A DNA stretch of 64,000 bases, taken from CALGFI01 sp963786805 (GTDB taxonomy: Bacteria; Actinomycetota; UBA4738; HRBIN12). This document shows, in pieces, positions 55,737-64,000 of this stretch. The notes beneath the pieces were generated by a model. The model was not told the origin of the DNA, made no database searches, and was given only the letters and a program-made list of their open reading frames with translations. The stretch lies in contig CAWBAK010000004.1 in NCBI GenBank assembly GCA_963786805.1, forward strand, positions 620,001 to 684,000, in the 5' to 3' direction. The position numbers were made by a program, and so were the translations under genes. Within the stretch, counting starts at the first letter, position 1. Every line of letters begins with the position of its first letter.

Positions 55737-56933
55737 TCAGCGGACGGGCTCGAGACCCAGCAGTCCCTCGCGGACGAGACGCCGGATCAGCACGACGCGG
55801 CTCTGCGCGTCGTCGATCTCCTCGCGCAGGTCGCCGACCCGGAACGAAGCTCGGCCGGCGATCCATCGCATCGCCGGCTCGAGCCATCCCGGCATCTCGA
55901 GGCGCCGGTCGCCCAGCAGCACGACGAGCCGATCGCCCTTGCTCCGGAGCTCGCACACGGAACCCCGTCGGCGACGGACCGGCGTCGCATCGTCGATGGC
56001 GTCGAGCGCGAGCTGCTCGACCAACGTCCCGCGGAGCAGCGGCGCTCGCGTGGACAGGAACCGCTCGATCCGCGTCTCGGTCATCTCCACCGCGTCGAGC
56101 TCGCCGAGTCGTGTCCCGCTCTGCGCGAGCCGGCGCGCGAGCTCATCCGCGAACCCGTCCGGATCGCGGGTCCATCCGGCGGGAACCCGATCGTCGAGCG
56201 AGGGATCGTGCTCGAGACGCTTCCAGGCGTCCGCGAGCACGTCGCTCCACGAGGCGACGTGCACGCCGATCGTGAGATGGCCCGACAGCGTCTCCTGCGT
56301 CGAGGCCGCGTGCGGCGTCCCCTCCGGCATATAGATGGAGTCGCCCGGTTCCAGGGTCGCCTCCACAGGTTCGCGCTCGGGCTCGCGCGGGGACGCGTGC
56401 ACCTCCCACCGCTTCCTCCCGAAGGCCTGCAGGACGAACACGTCGTGGGGGTCCTCGTGGAGCGCCAGCCCTTGTGCGCCCGGAGGCGTGACGTACGCGT
56501 TCACCTGGCACGGGTGACCGAGCTCGAGCTCGAGGCCGCGGCAGAGCTCGGTCACGGGCGGCCAGTAGCGGTGCAGGCCCTGCAGGACGATCGTCGCTCC
56601 CTGCCGGAAGAGCTCGAACACGCGCGCCGGATCCGCCATGCCCTCGACGGGCTTGGATCCGGTGCGGCCCGAGCGCGTGTACTCGGACTCGGCGATCGTT
56701 CGGTCCGAGCGCACCAGGCGGAACGACGGTGTCCGAAGCGACGTCGTCGACAAGATCCGATCGACGTCGTCGAAGGTCAGCAGGTCCGCGTAGCGGAAAC
56801 GATCGGCGCCGCGCACGATCGCGGCCCGCCGACCCCACGTCGTCCGCAGGAACGCATCCGCGTCGCCGGTGCAGCGGGCGAGCGGCGAGTCACCCTCGAG
56901 CGCCCGGGGAGGCGCGTCGACGACGGAGCTCAC
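55737..56933 (-). CDS. JmjC/cupin_8-family Fe(II)/2-oxoglutarate oxygenase
   Basis: 398 residues. The double-stranded beta-helix has VNAYVTPPGAQGLALHEDPH with the HxD iron ligands, VFVLQAFGRKRWEVHA, and the distal His in YMPEGTPHAAST. The helical and winged C-terminal part (about 270-398) resembles NO66/MINA/YcfD ribosomal oxygenases, which hydroxylate Arg or His in ribosomal proteins. The GTG at 56933 overlaps the stop of the Asp-rich repeat peptide gene (GTGA), so enzyme and peptide are made together. The peptide is therefore a candidate substrate, with Asp/Asn/Thr hydroxylation conceivable (inference). Confidence 0.85.
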   Translation of the reverse strand: MSSVVDAPPRALEGDSPLARCTGDADAFLRTTWGRRAAIVRGADRFRYADLLTFDDVDRILSTTSLRTPSFRLVRSDRTIAESEYTRSGRTGSKPVEGMADPARVFELFRQGATIVLQGLHRYWPPVTELCRGLELELGHPCQVNAYVTPPGAQGLALHEDPHDVFVLQAFGRKRWEVHASPREPEREPVEATLEPGDSIYMPEGTPHAASTQETLSGHLTIGVHVASWSDVLADAWKRLEHDPSLDDRVPAGWTRDPDGFADELARRLAQSGTRLGELDAVEMTETRIERFLSTRAPLLRGTLVEQLALDAIDDATPVRRRRGSVCELRSKGDRLVVLLGDRRLEMPGWLEPAMRWIAGRASFRVGDLREEIDDAQSRVVLIRRLVREGLLGLEPVR

Positions 56934-57175
56934 GCGGGCTGGTCGGTGCCGTCCGTGTCCTTGCTGTCGGTGCCGTCCGTGTCCTGGCCGTCGGTGCCGT
57001 CGGCATCCTTCGCGTCGCCGTCCTGCATGTCCGTCGCGTCGCCGTCGGTGCCGTCGGCGTCCTTCTTGTCGGTGGTGTCCTCGTCCCGAGGTCGCTCCTC
57101 GGTCGACGACGCCGAGCCCGGCATGGCCGTGCTGATGTCCTCGTCCGACAGCGAGCGGGTGGTCGACTCGTCCAT
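56930..57175 (-). CDS. Asp-rich repeat peptide, candidate modified precursor
   Basis: 81 residues. The first 37 (MDESTTRSLSDEDISTA, then a Ser/Glu-rich part) look like a leader. The rest is a run of acidic repeats built on D(A/T)DGTD: KDADGTDG, KDADGTDG, QDTDGTDS, KDTDGTDQ. No Cys, no signal peptide, no hydrophobic core. AAGGAGG ten bases before the ATG gives strong translation. Coupling to a 2-oxoglutarate oxygenase and closeness to a ferredoxin-like gene fit a ribosomally made, post-translationally modified peptide. A calcium-binding acidic protein is the main alternative. Confidence 0.65.
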   Translation of the reverse strand: MDESTTRSLSDEDISTAMPGSASSTEERPRDEDTTDKKDADGTDGDATDMQDGDAKDADGTDGQDTDGTDSKDTDGTDQPA

Positions 57176-57282
57176 GGCGGAGCGCCTCCTTCGGGGAACG
57201 ATCTCGCCTCACCCTAGCGCGGTGGGTGGCACTCGCGCATCGGGAGGCTCCGCCGTCGCGACCGGCCGCATAGACTCGCGCG

Positions 57283-58182
57283 ATGCCCAGGCCCCTCCGC
57301 GTCGGGATCCAGCTCCCCGAGGTCGAGCGCGACGTGCGCTGGCCCGAATACGTGGCCATCGCGCGGGCCGCCGAGGAGGCCGGGTTCGACTCGATCTGGA
57401 TGGGCGACCACCTCCTGTACCGGAACGACGGGCGTCCCGAGCGGGGTCCGTGGGACGCGTGGACGATCCTCGCCGGGCTCGCCGCGGTGACCGAGCGCGT
57501 TCGTCTGGGACCCCTCGTCGCGTGTCTCGGCTTCCACCCGCCCGCCGTGCTCGCCCGGATGGCGGCGACGGTCGACGAGATCGGCCGCGGCCGGCTGGTG
57601 CTCGGCGTCGGCGCCGGGTGGAACGAGACCGAGTTCCGCGCCTTCGGGTTGCCGTTCGACCACCGCGTCGACCGGTTCGAGGAAGCGTTCACGGTCGTCC
57701 GGGGGCTGCTGTCGGGCGGGCGCGTCACGCTACATGGCACGTACGTTCACGCCGAGGACGCCGTGCTGCTGCCCGCGCCGGCGCGACGGCCCACGCTCAT
57801 GGTCGGAAGCACCGGACCGCGGGTGCTCGCGATCACGCTTCCGTACGTCGATGCCTGGAACACCTGGTACGAGCTCTACGGCAACTCCGTCGACGGGTTC
57901 GAACGCGAGAACACGAAGGTCACGGCCGCCGCCGAGCGCGCCGGCCGCGACCCGAGCGAGATCGAACGAAGCGCCTGCGTCCTCGTCGTCCTCGACGCCG
58001 GCGCGGACGAACGCCGCATCCCCGAGGACCTCACGCCGGTCGAAGGGAGCGCCCGAGCGGTCGCCGAGCACCTTCGAGGCCTGGCGGCGGCCGGTGCGGG
58101 CGAGGCCATCCTGGTCGCGAACCCGATCACCGAGACCTCGGTCCGAGCGCTCGGCGCCGCGCTCGTGCTTCTCGACGCTTGA
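57283..58182 (+). CDS. Luciferase-like (LLM class) flavin/F420-dependent oxidoreductase
   Basis: 299 residues, TIM-barrel type. It has RVGIQLPEVERDVRWPEY, GFDSIWMGDHLLYRN, RVRLGPLVACLGFHPPAVLA and GRLVLGVGAGWNETEFRAFG, the hallmarks of bacterial luciferase-like monooxygenases and F420-dependent reductases. Cofactor (FMN or F420) and substrate cannot be decided. It diverges from the peptide-oxygenase operon across 107 bases, and the glycosyltransferase follows 35 bases later. Confidence 0.87.
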   Translation: MPRPLRVGIQLPEVERDVRWPEYVAIARAAEEAGFDSIWMGDHLLYRNDGRPERGPWDAWTILAGLAAVTERVRLGPLVACLGFHPPAVLARMAATVDEIGRGRLVLGVGAGWNETEFRAFGLPFDHRVDRFEEAFTVVRGLLSGGRVTLHGTYVHAEDAVLLPAPARRPTLMVGSTGPRVLAITLPYVDAWNTWYELYGNSVDGFERENTKVTAAAERAGRDPSEIERSACVLVVLDAGADERRIPEDLTPVEGSARAVAEHLRGLAAAGAGEAILVANPITETSVRALGAALVLLDA

Positions 58183-58217
58183 GGGGCAACCCGGCGACGC
58201 GTGGTAGGACCCACCAA

Positions 58218-59675
58218 GTGCGGATCGCGCTCTGGCACGGATGGCTCCTCGAGGGCTCGGGATCGAACGTCGCGACCGCGCGCGTCGCCGAGGTCCTGCG
58301 CGCCTCCGGCCACGACGTGCTCCTCGTCTGTCAGGAGGGGCACCCCGAGCGCTACACGTGGATCGACGCGTTCGGCACCGTCGACGGCGAGGGTCCCTCC
58401 GACCTCGTCGCGAACGCGGCAGCGGCCGCACCGGGACGGTGCGTGCTGCTCCGGCCGAAGATCGGCTCGCTCCTGCCCGTCTTCGTGGTCGACGAGTACG
58501 AGGGGTTCGACGTCAAGCGGTTCGTCGACCTGACCGACGCGGAGCTGAACGAGTACCTCCGCCGAAACGAGGAGGCCCTCCGAGCGGCGGCGGCGTGGCA
58601 CGGCAGTGAGGTCGTGATCGCCGGGCACGCGATCCCCGGGCCCGTCGTGGTGAAGCGCGCCTTCGGCCCGGGCCGCTACGTGGCGCACATCCACGGGAGC
58701 GATCTCGAGTACGCGATCCGGCCCGACCGCCGCTATCGCACGCTGGCGAACGAGGGGCTCGGTGCCGCGCGCGCCGTCGTCGGGGCGAGCGCCGACGTCC
58801 TCGACCGGACGATCGCGCTGGTCCCGGGGATCGAGCACCTCGTCCGCATCGTCCCGCCGGGTGTGGCGGCCGACTTCCGGCCTCGCCCTCGCGCCGAGGC
58901 GCTGCTGGCGACGGCGGCGTCGCTCGACCGGGACCCGGAGGCCGCCCACGGTCGACCCGTCACGCTCGACGCCGAGGTCGAGCGCGCCCTCGACCGCCGC
59001 GATGCGAGTGCCCTCGACGAGCTCGCGACCGCCTACGATCAGCAAGCGCCGGACCCCGGTGCTGCGGAGATCCTGCGGTCGCTCGCCCCGCTGCAGGGCC
59101 CGCTCGTCGGCTACATCGGCAAGTTGATCCCGCAGAAGGGCGTCCCGACGATGCTGGCCGCCGCCGCGGCGTCCTCGACCGCGCCGCCGGTCCTCGTGGT
59201 CGGGTTCGGGTCGCAGCGAGAGTGGCTCCACGCGCTCGTCCGCGCGCTTCGGACCGGCGACCACGACGCACTCCGATGGTTGCGGGAGACCGGCGGTATG
59301 CCGCTCGACACCGAGCTGCCACCCCGGCCGGATCTCCAGGTGGCGTTCACGGGGCGGCTCGATCACCGATACGCGCCGGGGGCGCTCGCCGCCCTCGACG
59401 TGCTCGTCGTCCCGTCGATCCTCGACGAAGCCTTCGGGATGGTCTCCATCGAGGGAGCCGCCGCGGGAGCGCTACCGCTCGTCGCGCGACATTCGGCCCT
59501 CGCCGAGGTCGCACGCGCGTTCGAGGACGAGGTCGGGCGCCCCGGCCTGTTCTCCTTCGAGCCCGGACCCGGCGCGGTGCGGAACCTGGCCGAGCGCATC
59601 GACGACCTCGTCTCGCTCCCGTCGGAGGAGCGGGGCGAGCTCCGCGAACGCGTCGCAGGGTTCGCCAGCGCGTGA
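58218..59675 (+). CDS. Glycosyltransferase family 4 protein
   Basis: 485 residues, GT-B fold. The N-terminal domain starts VRIALWHGWLLEGSGSNVAT and binds the acceptor (YVAHIHGSDLEYAI). The C-terminal domain has GYIGKLIPQKGVPTMLAA and the nucleotide-sugar E-x7-E motif in DEAFGMVSIEGAAAGALPLV. It should transfer a sugar from a nucleotide donor; the acceptor is unknown. A Glu/Asp/Ala-rich insert (about 240-285) between the domains is longer than usual. GTG 58218 is chosen because it starts directly with the first beta strand. Confidence 0.87.
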   Translation: MRIALWHGWLLEGSGSNVATARVAEVLRASGHDVLLVCQEGHPERYTWIDAFGTVDGEGPSDLVANAAAAAPGRCVLLRPKIGSLLPVFVVDEYEGFDVKRFVDLTDAELNEYLRRNEEALRAAAAWHGSEVVIAGHAIPGPVVVKRAFGPGRYVAHIHGSDLEYAIRPDRRYRTLANEGLGAARAVVGASADVLDRTIALVPGIEHLVRIVPPGVAADFRPRPRAEALLATAASLDRDPEAAHGRPVTLDAEVERALDRRDASALDELATAYDQQAPDPGAAEILRSLAPLQGPLVGYIGKLIPQKGVPTMLAAAAASSTAPPVLVVGFGSQREWLHALVRALRTGDHDALRWLRETGGMPLDTELPPRPDLQVAFTGRLDHRYAPGALAALDVLVVPSILDEAFGMVSIEGAAAGALPLVARHSALAEVARAFEDEVGRPGLFSFEPGPGAVRNLAERIDDLVSLPSEERGELRERVAGFASA

Positions 59676-59757
59676 ATGGTCCTGGGAACGCACGGCTGCA
59701 CTTCTGCTCGAGGCCGCCGGAGCCGAGTAAGGCCGAGGGGTTCGACCGCAGGGCGAG

Positions 59758-60141
59758 CTACGGCGCCACGCGGAGCTCGAACCAGGCCCGCCAGACGCTC
59801 CCTGCGAGCTCGACGCCCCACCGATGAGCGAGCGCGGCCACGATCTCCAGTCCGAGGGCCGTCTCCTCGACGACGGCGTCGTCGACGGCGAGCAGGTGCG
59901 CCACCCCTCCCCGAGCGATGTCCATCCGCACGAGGTCGTCCAAGATCTGCACGGAGAGCTCGATCGAGTCCCCGTCGGCGGGCACGTGCCGCAGGCACGT
60001 GAAGACGAGCTCGGAGGCAAGGAGCATCGCCGGCTTCAGCAGGGATTCGGGGATGCCCGAGAGCCGCACGAAACGGCGCACCTCGATGAGCGCCGTGGTG
60101 TCGGCGATCACTACCTCGGTCCGTACCGTCGTTTCCGACAC
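59758..60141 (-). CDS. RsbW-like ATPase-fold protein with degenerate N-box
   Basis: 127 residues. LLKPAMLLASELVFTCLRHV corresponds to the N-box helix of anti-sigma kinases, but the Mg-binding Asn is Thr (ELVFTCLRH). The end, ALGLEIVAALAHRWGVEL and VWRAWFELRV, matches the G-box region of stand-alone Streptomyces-type regulators. It stands alone, away from the sigma cluster, so its partner is unknown. It probably binds a partner without acting as a kinase. Confidence 0.72.
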   Translation of the reverse strand: MSETTVRTEVVIADTTALIEVRRFVRLSGIPESLLKPAMLLASELVFTCLRHVPADGDSIELSVQILDDLVRMDIARGGVAHLLAVDDAVVEETALGLEIVAALAHRWGVELAGSVWRAWFELRVAP

Positions 60142-60213
60142 GGGGATCGAGGAGGGATTCGTACGCCGGGGCTGACCGGATCACCTTCCGGTGGATCAGT
60201 TTTTCCGGGCGGG

Positions 60214-61587
60214 TCAGACGCTCGTTCGGCTCCTCTTGAGGAACTGTCCCTGCCCCTCCTTGCCGTGGAACTCGCCGTTCTCGACGAGGAGAGCTCCACG
60301 CTGCAGGACGCACTCGGGCAGGCCCTTCACGCTCAGGCCCTCGTAGCACGAGTAGTCGATGTTCATGTGATGGGTCTTGGCCGAGATCGTCCGCTCGTGG
60401 TTCGGGTCGAACACGACGATGTCGGCGTCGGAGCCCGGCGCGATCGTGCCCTTCCGCGGATACAGCCCGAACATCCGCGCCGGCGTCGTCGAGATGAGCT
60501 CCACGAACCGGTTCAGGCCGATCTTCCCGTCGTGCACCCCCTGGAAGATGAGCGTGAAACGATCCTCGACGCTCGGCAGGCCGTTGGGGATCTTCGAGAA
60601 GTCGCCCTTCCCCATGTCCTTCTGCCCCTTGAAGTTGAACGGGGCGTGATCGGTGGCAACGAGCTGCAGATCACCTTGCCGAAGACCCGACCACAACTCC
60701 TCCTGATGATCCTTCGGCCGGAGCGGCGGCGAGCAGACGAACTTCGCCCCCTCGAACCCCGGACGCGCCATGTCGTCCTGCGAGAGATACAGGTACTGGG
60801 GGCAGGTCTCGGCGAACGCCGGCAGGCCGCGGTCGCGCGCGTCGCGAAGCGCGTTGAGGGCGTCGCGCGACGACAGGTGCACGATGTACGCCGGCGTGCC
60901 GGCGAGCTCGGCGAGCTTGAACACGCGGTGGACCGCCTCGCCCTCCATCACGGCCGGGCGGGTCAGTCCGTGATTCACGGGGTCGGTCTTGCCGTCGGCG
61001 AGGGACTGCTTGACGAGCACGTCGATCGGGCCGCCGTTCTCCGCGTGCATCATGATCAGCGCTCCGCTGTCGGCGGCGTGCTGCATCGCGGTGAAGATCG
61101 ATGCGTCGTCGAGCATGAACACGCCCGGGTAGGCCATGAACAGCTTGAACGACGTGACGCCCTCCTCCACCAGCTCGTCCATCTCCTTGAGGACCTGGTC
61201 GTTCACGTCCTTCACGATCATGTGGAACCCGAAGTCGGTGCACGCCTTCTGCGCCTTCTCGTGCCACAGGTCGAGCCCCTGCCGGAGCCCTTCCCCCGTC
61301 CCCTGGAGCGCGAAGTCCACGACCGTGGTGGTGCCGCCGAACGCGGCGGCGCGCGTCCCCGTTCCGAAATCGTCCGAGCAGAACGAGCCGCCGAAGGGCA
61401 GGTCGAAATGCGTGTGTGGGTCGACCCCGCCCGGCATGACGTAGCGATCGGTCGCGTCGATCACGCGATCGGCCTCGACGGCCATCCCGACCCCGATCGC
61501 GGCCACCTTCTCGTCTTCGATCACGACGTCGGCCTTCGTCGTCTCGGTGGCGGTGACGACGGTCCCGTTGCGGATCAGGGTCCTCAT
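60214..61587 (-). CDS. hydA: Dihydropyrimidinase/D-hydantoinase
   Basis: 457 residues. MPGGVDPHTHFDLPF, GVTSFKLFMAYPGVF (carbamylated Lys), ALIMMHAENG, AYIVHLSSRDALNAL and LQLVATDHAPFNFKGQ give the full binuclear metal site of the hydantoinase group. The enzyme opens dihydrouracil, dihydrothymine or hydantoin rings. Its ATG overlaps the TGA of the secreted nuclease gene upstream (ATGA). The other pyrimidine-catabolic genes (dihydropyrimidine dehydrogenase, beta-ureidopropionase) are not in view. Confidence 0.93.
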   Translation of the reverse strand: MRTLIRNGTVVTATETTKADVVIEDEKVAAIGVGMAVEADRVIDATDRYVMPGGVDPHTHFDLPFGGSFCSDDFGTGTRAAAFGGTTTVVDFALQGTGEGLRQGLDLWHEKAQKACTDFGFHMIVKDVNDQVLKEMDELVEEGVTSFKLFMAYPGVFMLDDASIFTAMQHAADSGALIMMHAENGGPIDVLVKQSLADGKTDPVNHGLTRPAVMEGEAVHRVFKLAELAGTPAYIVHLSSRDALNALRDARDRGLPAFAETCPQYLYLSQDDMARPGFEGAKFVCSPPLRPKDHQEELWSGLRQGDLQLVATDHAPFNFKGQKDMGKGDFSKIPNGLPSVEDRFTLIFQGVHDGKIGLNRFVELISTTPARMFGLYPRKGTIAPGSDADIVVFDPNHERTISAKTHHMNIDYSCYEGLSVKGLPECVLQRGALLVENGEFHGKEGQGQFLKRSRTSV

Positions 61588-64000
61588 ACGGCCACCGTCA
61601 CGGTCGCGGTCGCCACGGTCGAGTTGCCGCAGGAGTCGACGGCCTCGTACGTCAACGTGTAGACCCGGCCCGTGCCGCTGGTCGAGCGCTCCGCGCGGAG
61701 CCTAAACGTGTCGTCGTCCACGATGACCACGTCGTCCGTGGTGTTCCCGTCGTCGGGGCCGTTGTCCGGCTCGTTCGAGACCGCCGAGAGCAACGTGACC
61801 ACCGGATCGGGATCGGCGTCGTCGGAGACCGAGATGCTCACCTCCACCGTCCGGTACTTGTGGTTCGGAGGCCGCAACGCGTTCGGGTCGGCGGTCACCG
61901 ACAGCTCCGGAGCCGTCGCGTCGCGGCAGTAGACGGCCACCATCGGGTCGTGGTCGCTCGCCCCTCTCGCTCCGTCTCCGTCGAAATCGGCCGGCCAGTC
62001 GGCGTTCACGTGCGCCGAACGCACCGTGGTGAGGTCCTCCTGGAGCGACGGCGTCGCGAAGATCTGGTCGAGGGTCTGCGTCTGCCCCTGGAAGATGTAG
62101 CTGTACGCGCTCGAGGGGACCTCCTCGACGAGGACGTCCCACAGGTTCTCCAGACCCTGCTCGTAGAGCCCGGCCAGCTGGTCGCTCGGGAAGAGCGGGT
62201 GACCGGGCGCGAACGGGTCGTCGGGGCGCGGGTAGACGTTGAAGTCGCCCAAGACCGCGACGCGAGCGTCCTCGTCGTCGTCCTGGAGCGCTTGGACGAT
62301 GGCAGCGTCGTACAGCGCCTGCTCGGCCCGCTGACCGACCCGGGCATCCGGCGTGCTGCTGAAGTGGTTGCTGATCACGTACAGGTCGTACGGGGTTCCC
62401 TCCCCGATCCCGTCCTGCCAGATCCGGAACAGGCCGACTTGCGGCGCGCGCGTGAACACGTTCGATCCGTCGCTGCCCGTGCTGAGGTCGACGTCGGAGG
62501 GAAGGTCGGCGTTCAGCGCCTTCGGGTTCTGCACGTCGGTGTTGTACGCGAGCGGGGTGCCTCGGTAGTCGACCGTCGGCGAGGATCCGAGCACCGGGTG
62601 GCCGGCGGTCGCCGGCAGCAGCTCCACCCGGTCGGTCCGGAACAGGAACGCCGCGACGATGCCTCGGTCGTCGGCGCCGTTGCGGTCGTACGCGGCATCG
62701 TATTCCGGACCACCGACCGCCTGGATCCGCAGCGCCAGCTCCTGGAGCGTGTCAGGTTTCCCGTCGGGCTGGTCGGTGTCCGGCGTCGTGCCGCACACGA
62801 GTGCGCCGGCCACGACCGAGCAGATGTCCTGGTCCTCGGCCTCCTGGATCCCCACGACGTCGGGGGCGTGCAGGTCCTCGGCGATCTGGTGCGCGAGGTC
62901 GTTCACGTGTGCCTGGTAGGTCGCGTCGTTCGCCGGGACGTAGTCGAAGGGCGGGCTCACGCCCGGACATCCGAGGTTCCCGGTGAAGTCGCAGCCGTCG
63001 AAGGGATCGTCACGGAAGTCGTAGAGGTTCTCGACGTTGTACGGCGCGATGCTGAAGCGCTGGTTCCGGTCGAAGGCCTGGGGTGGCGCGTTCGTCGAGG
63101 GATCCACGCCCGGTGACAGCACGATCTGCTGCTCGACCATCACCTGGTACTTGCTGAAGTTGAAGTAGACGCCACCGACCGGCGAGTTCGTCACGGTGTC
63201 GAAGGTTCTTGCCGGTGCGAGCAGGGCGTTGAGGTCGCCGGTCGACGCCTTGAGCCCGAAGCTCCCCATCATGAACCGATAGCCGTTGCCGTCGTCGAAC
63301 AGCGGCGTCGGATCGTTGTCCAACGGGTGCGCGTCGCGGAACACCCGTCGCGCGAACGGGTCCGTCCGGTTGGCAACCGGGTGGTCGGCGCGGATCAGCC
63401 AAACCTCGGCATCGGCGGTGCCCGGGAACACGTCCCGGCTGTCGACGACGAGGCTGTTCGCCGGGATGCGCGCACGCATGCCCTCGCGGCGCTCCCAGTA
63501 CCGGTTCGAGTCCGCGAGGTCGTCCGGCGGGTTCACCTCGAACGCCGGCACCTCGGCGTTCAGGACGACGCCGCTGCGCTCGACACTCACGAGCGTCAAG
63601 CCGGCGCTGAGCTGCGTGAAGCTGAAGAACTCCGACACGCGGCCGGCGAGCACGATCTCGTCGCCCACCTGCGGCGTGTACGCGGGGCCGCCATTCGAAC
63701 GGAGCAGCGTCGTGAAGCTGCCCATGAACACGAAGATGCCGTCAGACGAGTTCGGAACGCCGTCGGCGGCCGCCGTGGTGTTCTGGATGAAGATCCCGTG
63801 CTGCGAAGCTCCGGCGGCCGTCTTCGCCAGCGTCTTCTCGTAGATCACGGCTCTCACGGCAACCGTCGCCGTCCCCGCGTTGTTGCCGGTCGCCGGGGCG
63901 AACGGCGAGCGGTGGGTGGGCCCGTTCGCAGTGTCGCCCACGGTTCCCTGCACTTCGCCGATCGGCTTGATGTCGACGACGTTCACCGAGAGGGTGCAGG
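61584..64000 (-). CDS. Secreted endonuclease/exonuclease/phosphatase-family nuclease, cut by right edge
   Basis: At least 805 residues; the N-terminus lies beyond 64000 and the frame is open to the edge. An N-terminal OB-like domain (PQVGDEIVLAGRVSEF) is followed by the EEP nuclease domain with IAPYNVENLYDF, PDVVGIQEAEDQD, ISNHFSST, VLGDFNVYPRPDD and GASDHDPMVAVY. The last 110 residues are an Ig/HYR-like domain (LTYEAVDSCGNSTVATATV). The layout matches extracellular DNases of the ExeM/NucH type, which degrade environmental DNA. The export signal must lie outside the window. The TGA overlaps the hydantoinase start. Confidence 0.88.
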   Translation of the reverse strand, partial: CTLSVNVVDIKPIGEVQGTVGDTANGPTHRSPFAPATGNNAGTATVAVRAVIYEKTLAKTAAGASQHGIFIQNTTAAADGVPNSSDGIFVFMGSFTTLLRSNGGPAYTPQVGDEIVLAGRVSEFFSFTQLSAGLTLVSVERSGVVLNAEVPAFEVNPPDDLADSNRYWERREGMRARIPANSLVVDSRDVFPGTADAEVWLIRADHPVANRTDPFARRVFRDAHPLDNDPTPLFDDGNGYRFMMGSFGLKASTGDLNALLAPARTFDTVTNSPVGGVYFNFSKYQVMVEQQIVLSPGVDPSTNAPPQAFDRNQRFSIAPYNVENLYDFRDDPFDGCDFTGNLGCPGVSPPFDYVPANDATYQAHVNDLAHQIAEDLHAPDVVGIQEAEDQDICSVVAGALVCGTTPDTDQPDGKPDTLQELALRIQAVGGPEYDAAYDRNGADDRGIVAAFLFRTDRVELLPATAGHPVLGSSPTVDYRGTPLAYNTDVQNPKALNADLPSDVDLSTGSDGSNVFTRAPQVGLFRIWQDGIGEGTPYDLYVISNHFSSTPDARVGQRAEQALYDAAIVQALQDDDEDARVAVLGDFNVYPRPDDPFAPGHPLFPSDQLAGLYEQGLENLWDVLVEEVPSSAYSYIFQGQTQTLDQIFATPSLQEDLTTVRSAHVNADWPADFDGDGARGASDHDPMVAVYCRDATAPELSVTADPNALRPPNHKYRTVEVSISVSDDADPDPVVTLLSAVSNEPDNGPDDGNTTDDVVIVDDDTFRLRAERSTSGTGRVYTLTYEAVDSCGNSTVATATVTVAV

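Overview
The window is chromosomal DNA of a high-GC actinobacterium (G/C-rich third codon positions, many GTG starts, widespread ATGA/GTGA/TGATG start-stop overlaps). Pointers to Actinomycetota are a GlnR-type nitrogen regulator with GlnR-style operators, a clpS-DUF2017 pair, an LppM-type lipoprotein, a DinB2-type polymerase, a GPGG small membrane protein, a SigB/SigF-type partner-switching cluster and an F420/flavin luciferase-like oxidoreductase. The exact class cannot be fixed from the sequence; an uncultured, deep-branching lineage is plausible (inference). There are no insertion sequences, prophages, CRISPR arrays, rRNA or tRNA genes that I can see.

Layout. 1-2.3 kb: end of an unidentified gene, a LysE exporter and an RNase II-type ribonuclease. 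2.2-14.6 kb: a divergently transcribed catabolic island. It has an XRE-cupin regulator, two dehydrogenases, a double-cupin protein, a creatinase-like M24 protein, two related ATZ/TRZ-type amidohydrolases and a complete ribose-type ABC importer. The second amidohydrolase is fused in frame to an importer permease. The genes look like an uptake and ring-opening or deamination route for an unidentified N-containing small molecule. 14.7-19.4 kb: pirin, lipoprotein, methyltransferase, membrane protein, saccharopine-dehydrogenase-like protein and YkvA. 19.8-23.8 kb: a receiver-EAL protein, a secreted Thr/Glu-rich stalk protein and a DegS/NarX-type kinase. 23.8-26.3 kb: amidohydrolase, DUF1761 and a secreted collagen-like protein.

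26.5-37.4 kb is a nitrogen/carbon assimilation block: GlnR-like regulator, glutamine synthetase, glutamate synthase large subunit, ammonium transporter and PEP carboxylase. The divergent glnA/gltB promoter carries two oppositely oriented GTAAC-N6-GAAAC operators, which ties the regulator to its targets. 38-43 kb: two-component pair, LppM protein, clpS-DUF2017 and an acyltransferase. 43-50.1 kb: a general stress module. It comprises a 1010-residue protein with kinase-like and PP2C phosphatase domains, two STAS proteins, RsbW-like proteins, SigB and small stress proteins. Four GTTT-N15/16-GGG(T/A)A(T/C) promoters suggest a local SigB regulon. A 6C-like small RNA with a strong terminator follows. 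50-61 kb: zinc-ribbon protein, alcohol dehydrogenase, histone-H1-like protein, DinB2, glycosyltransferase, and a three-gene unit (Asp-rich repeat peptide, JmjC/cupin oxygenase, ferredoxin-like protein) that looks like a peptide-modification system. 60.2-64 kb: dihydropyrimidinase coupled to a secreted nuclease cut by the right edge.

Quality caveat: at least six +1 frameshifts (1 in the RNase, 1 in the double cupin, 1 in the saccharopine-dehydrogenase-like gene, 3 in gltB) lie beside short G/C or A runs. They are better explained as overcalled bases than as true pseudogenes.
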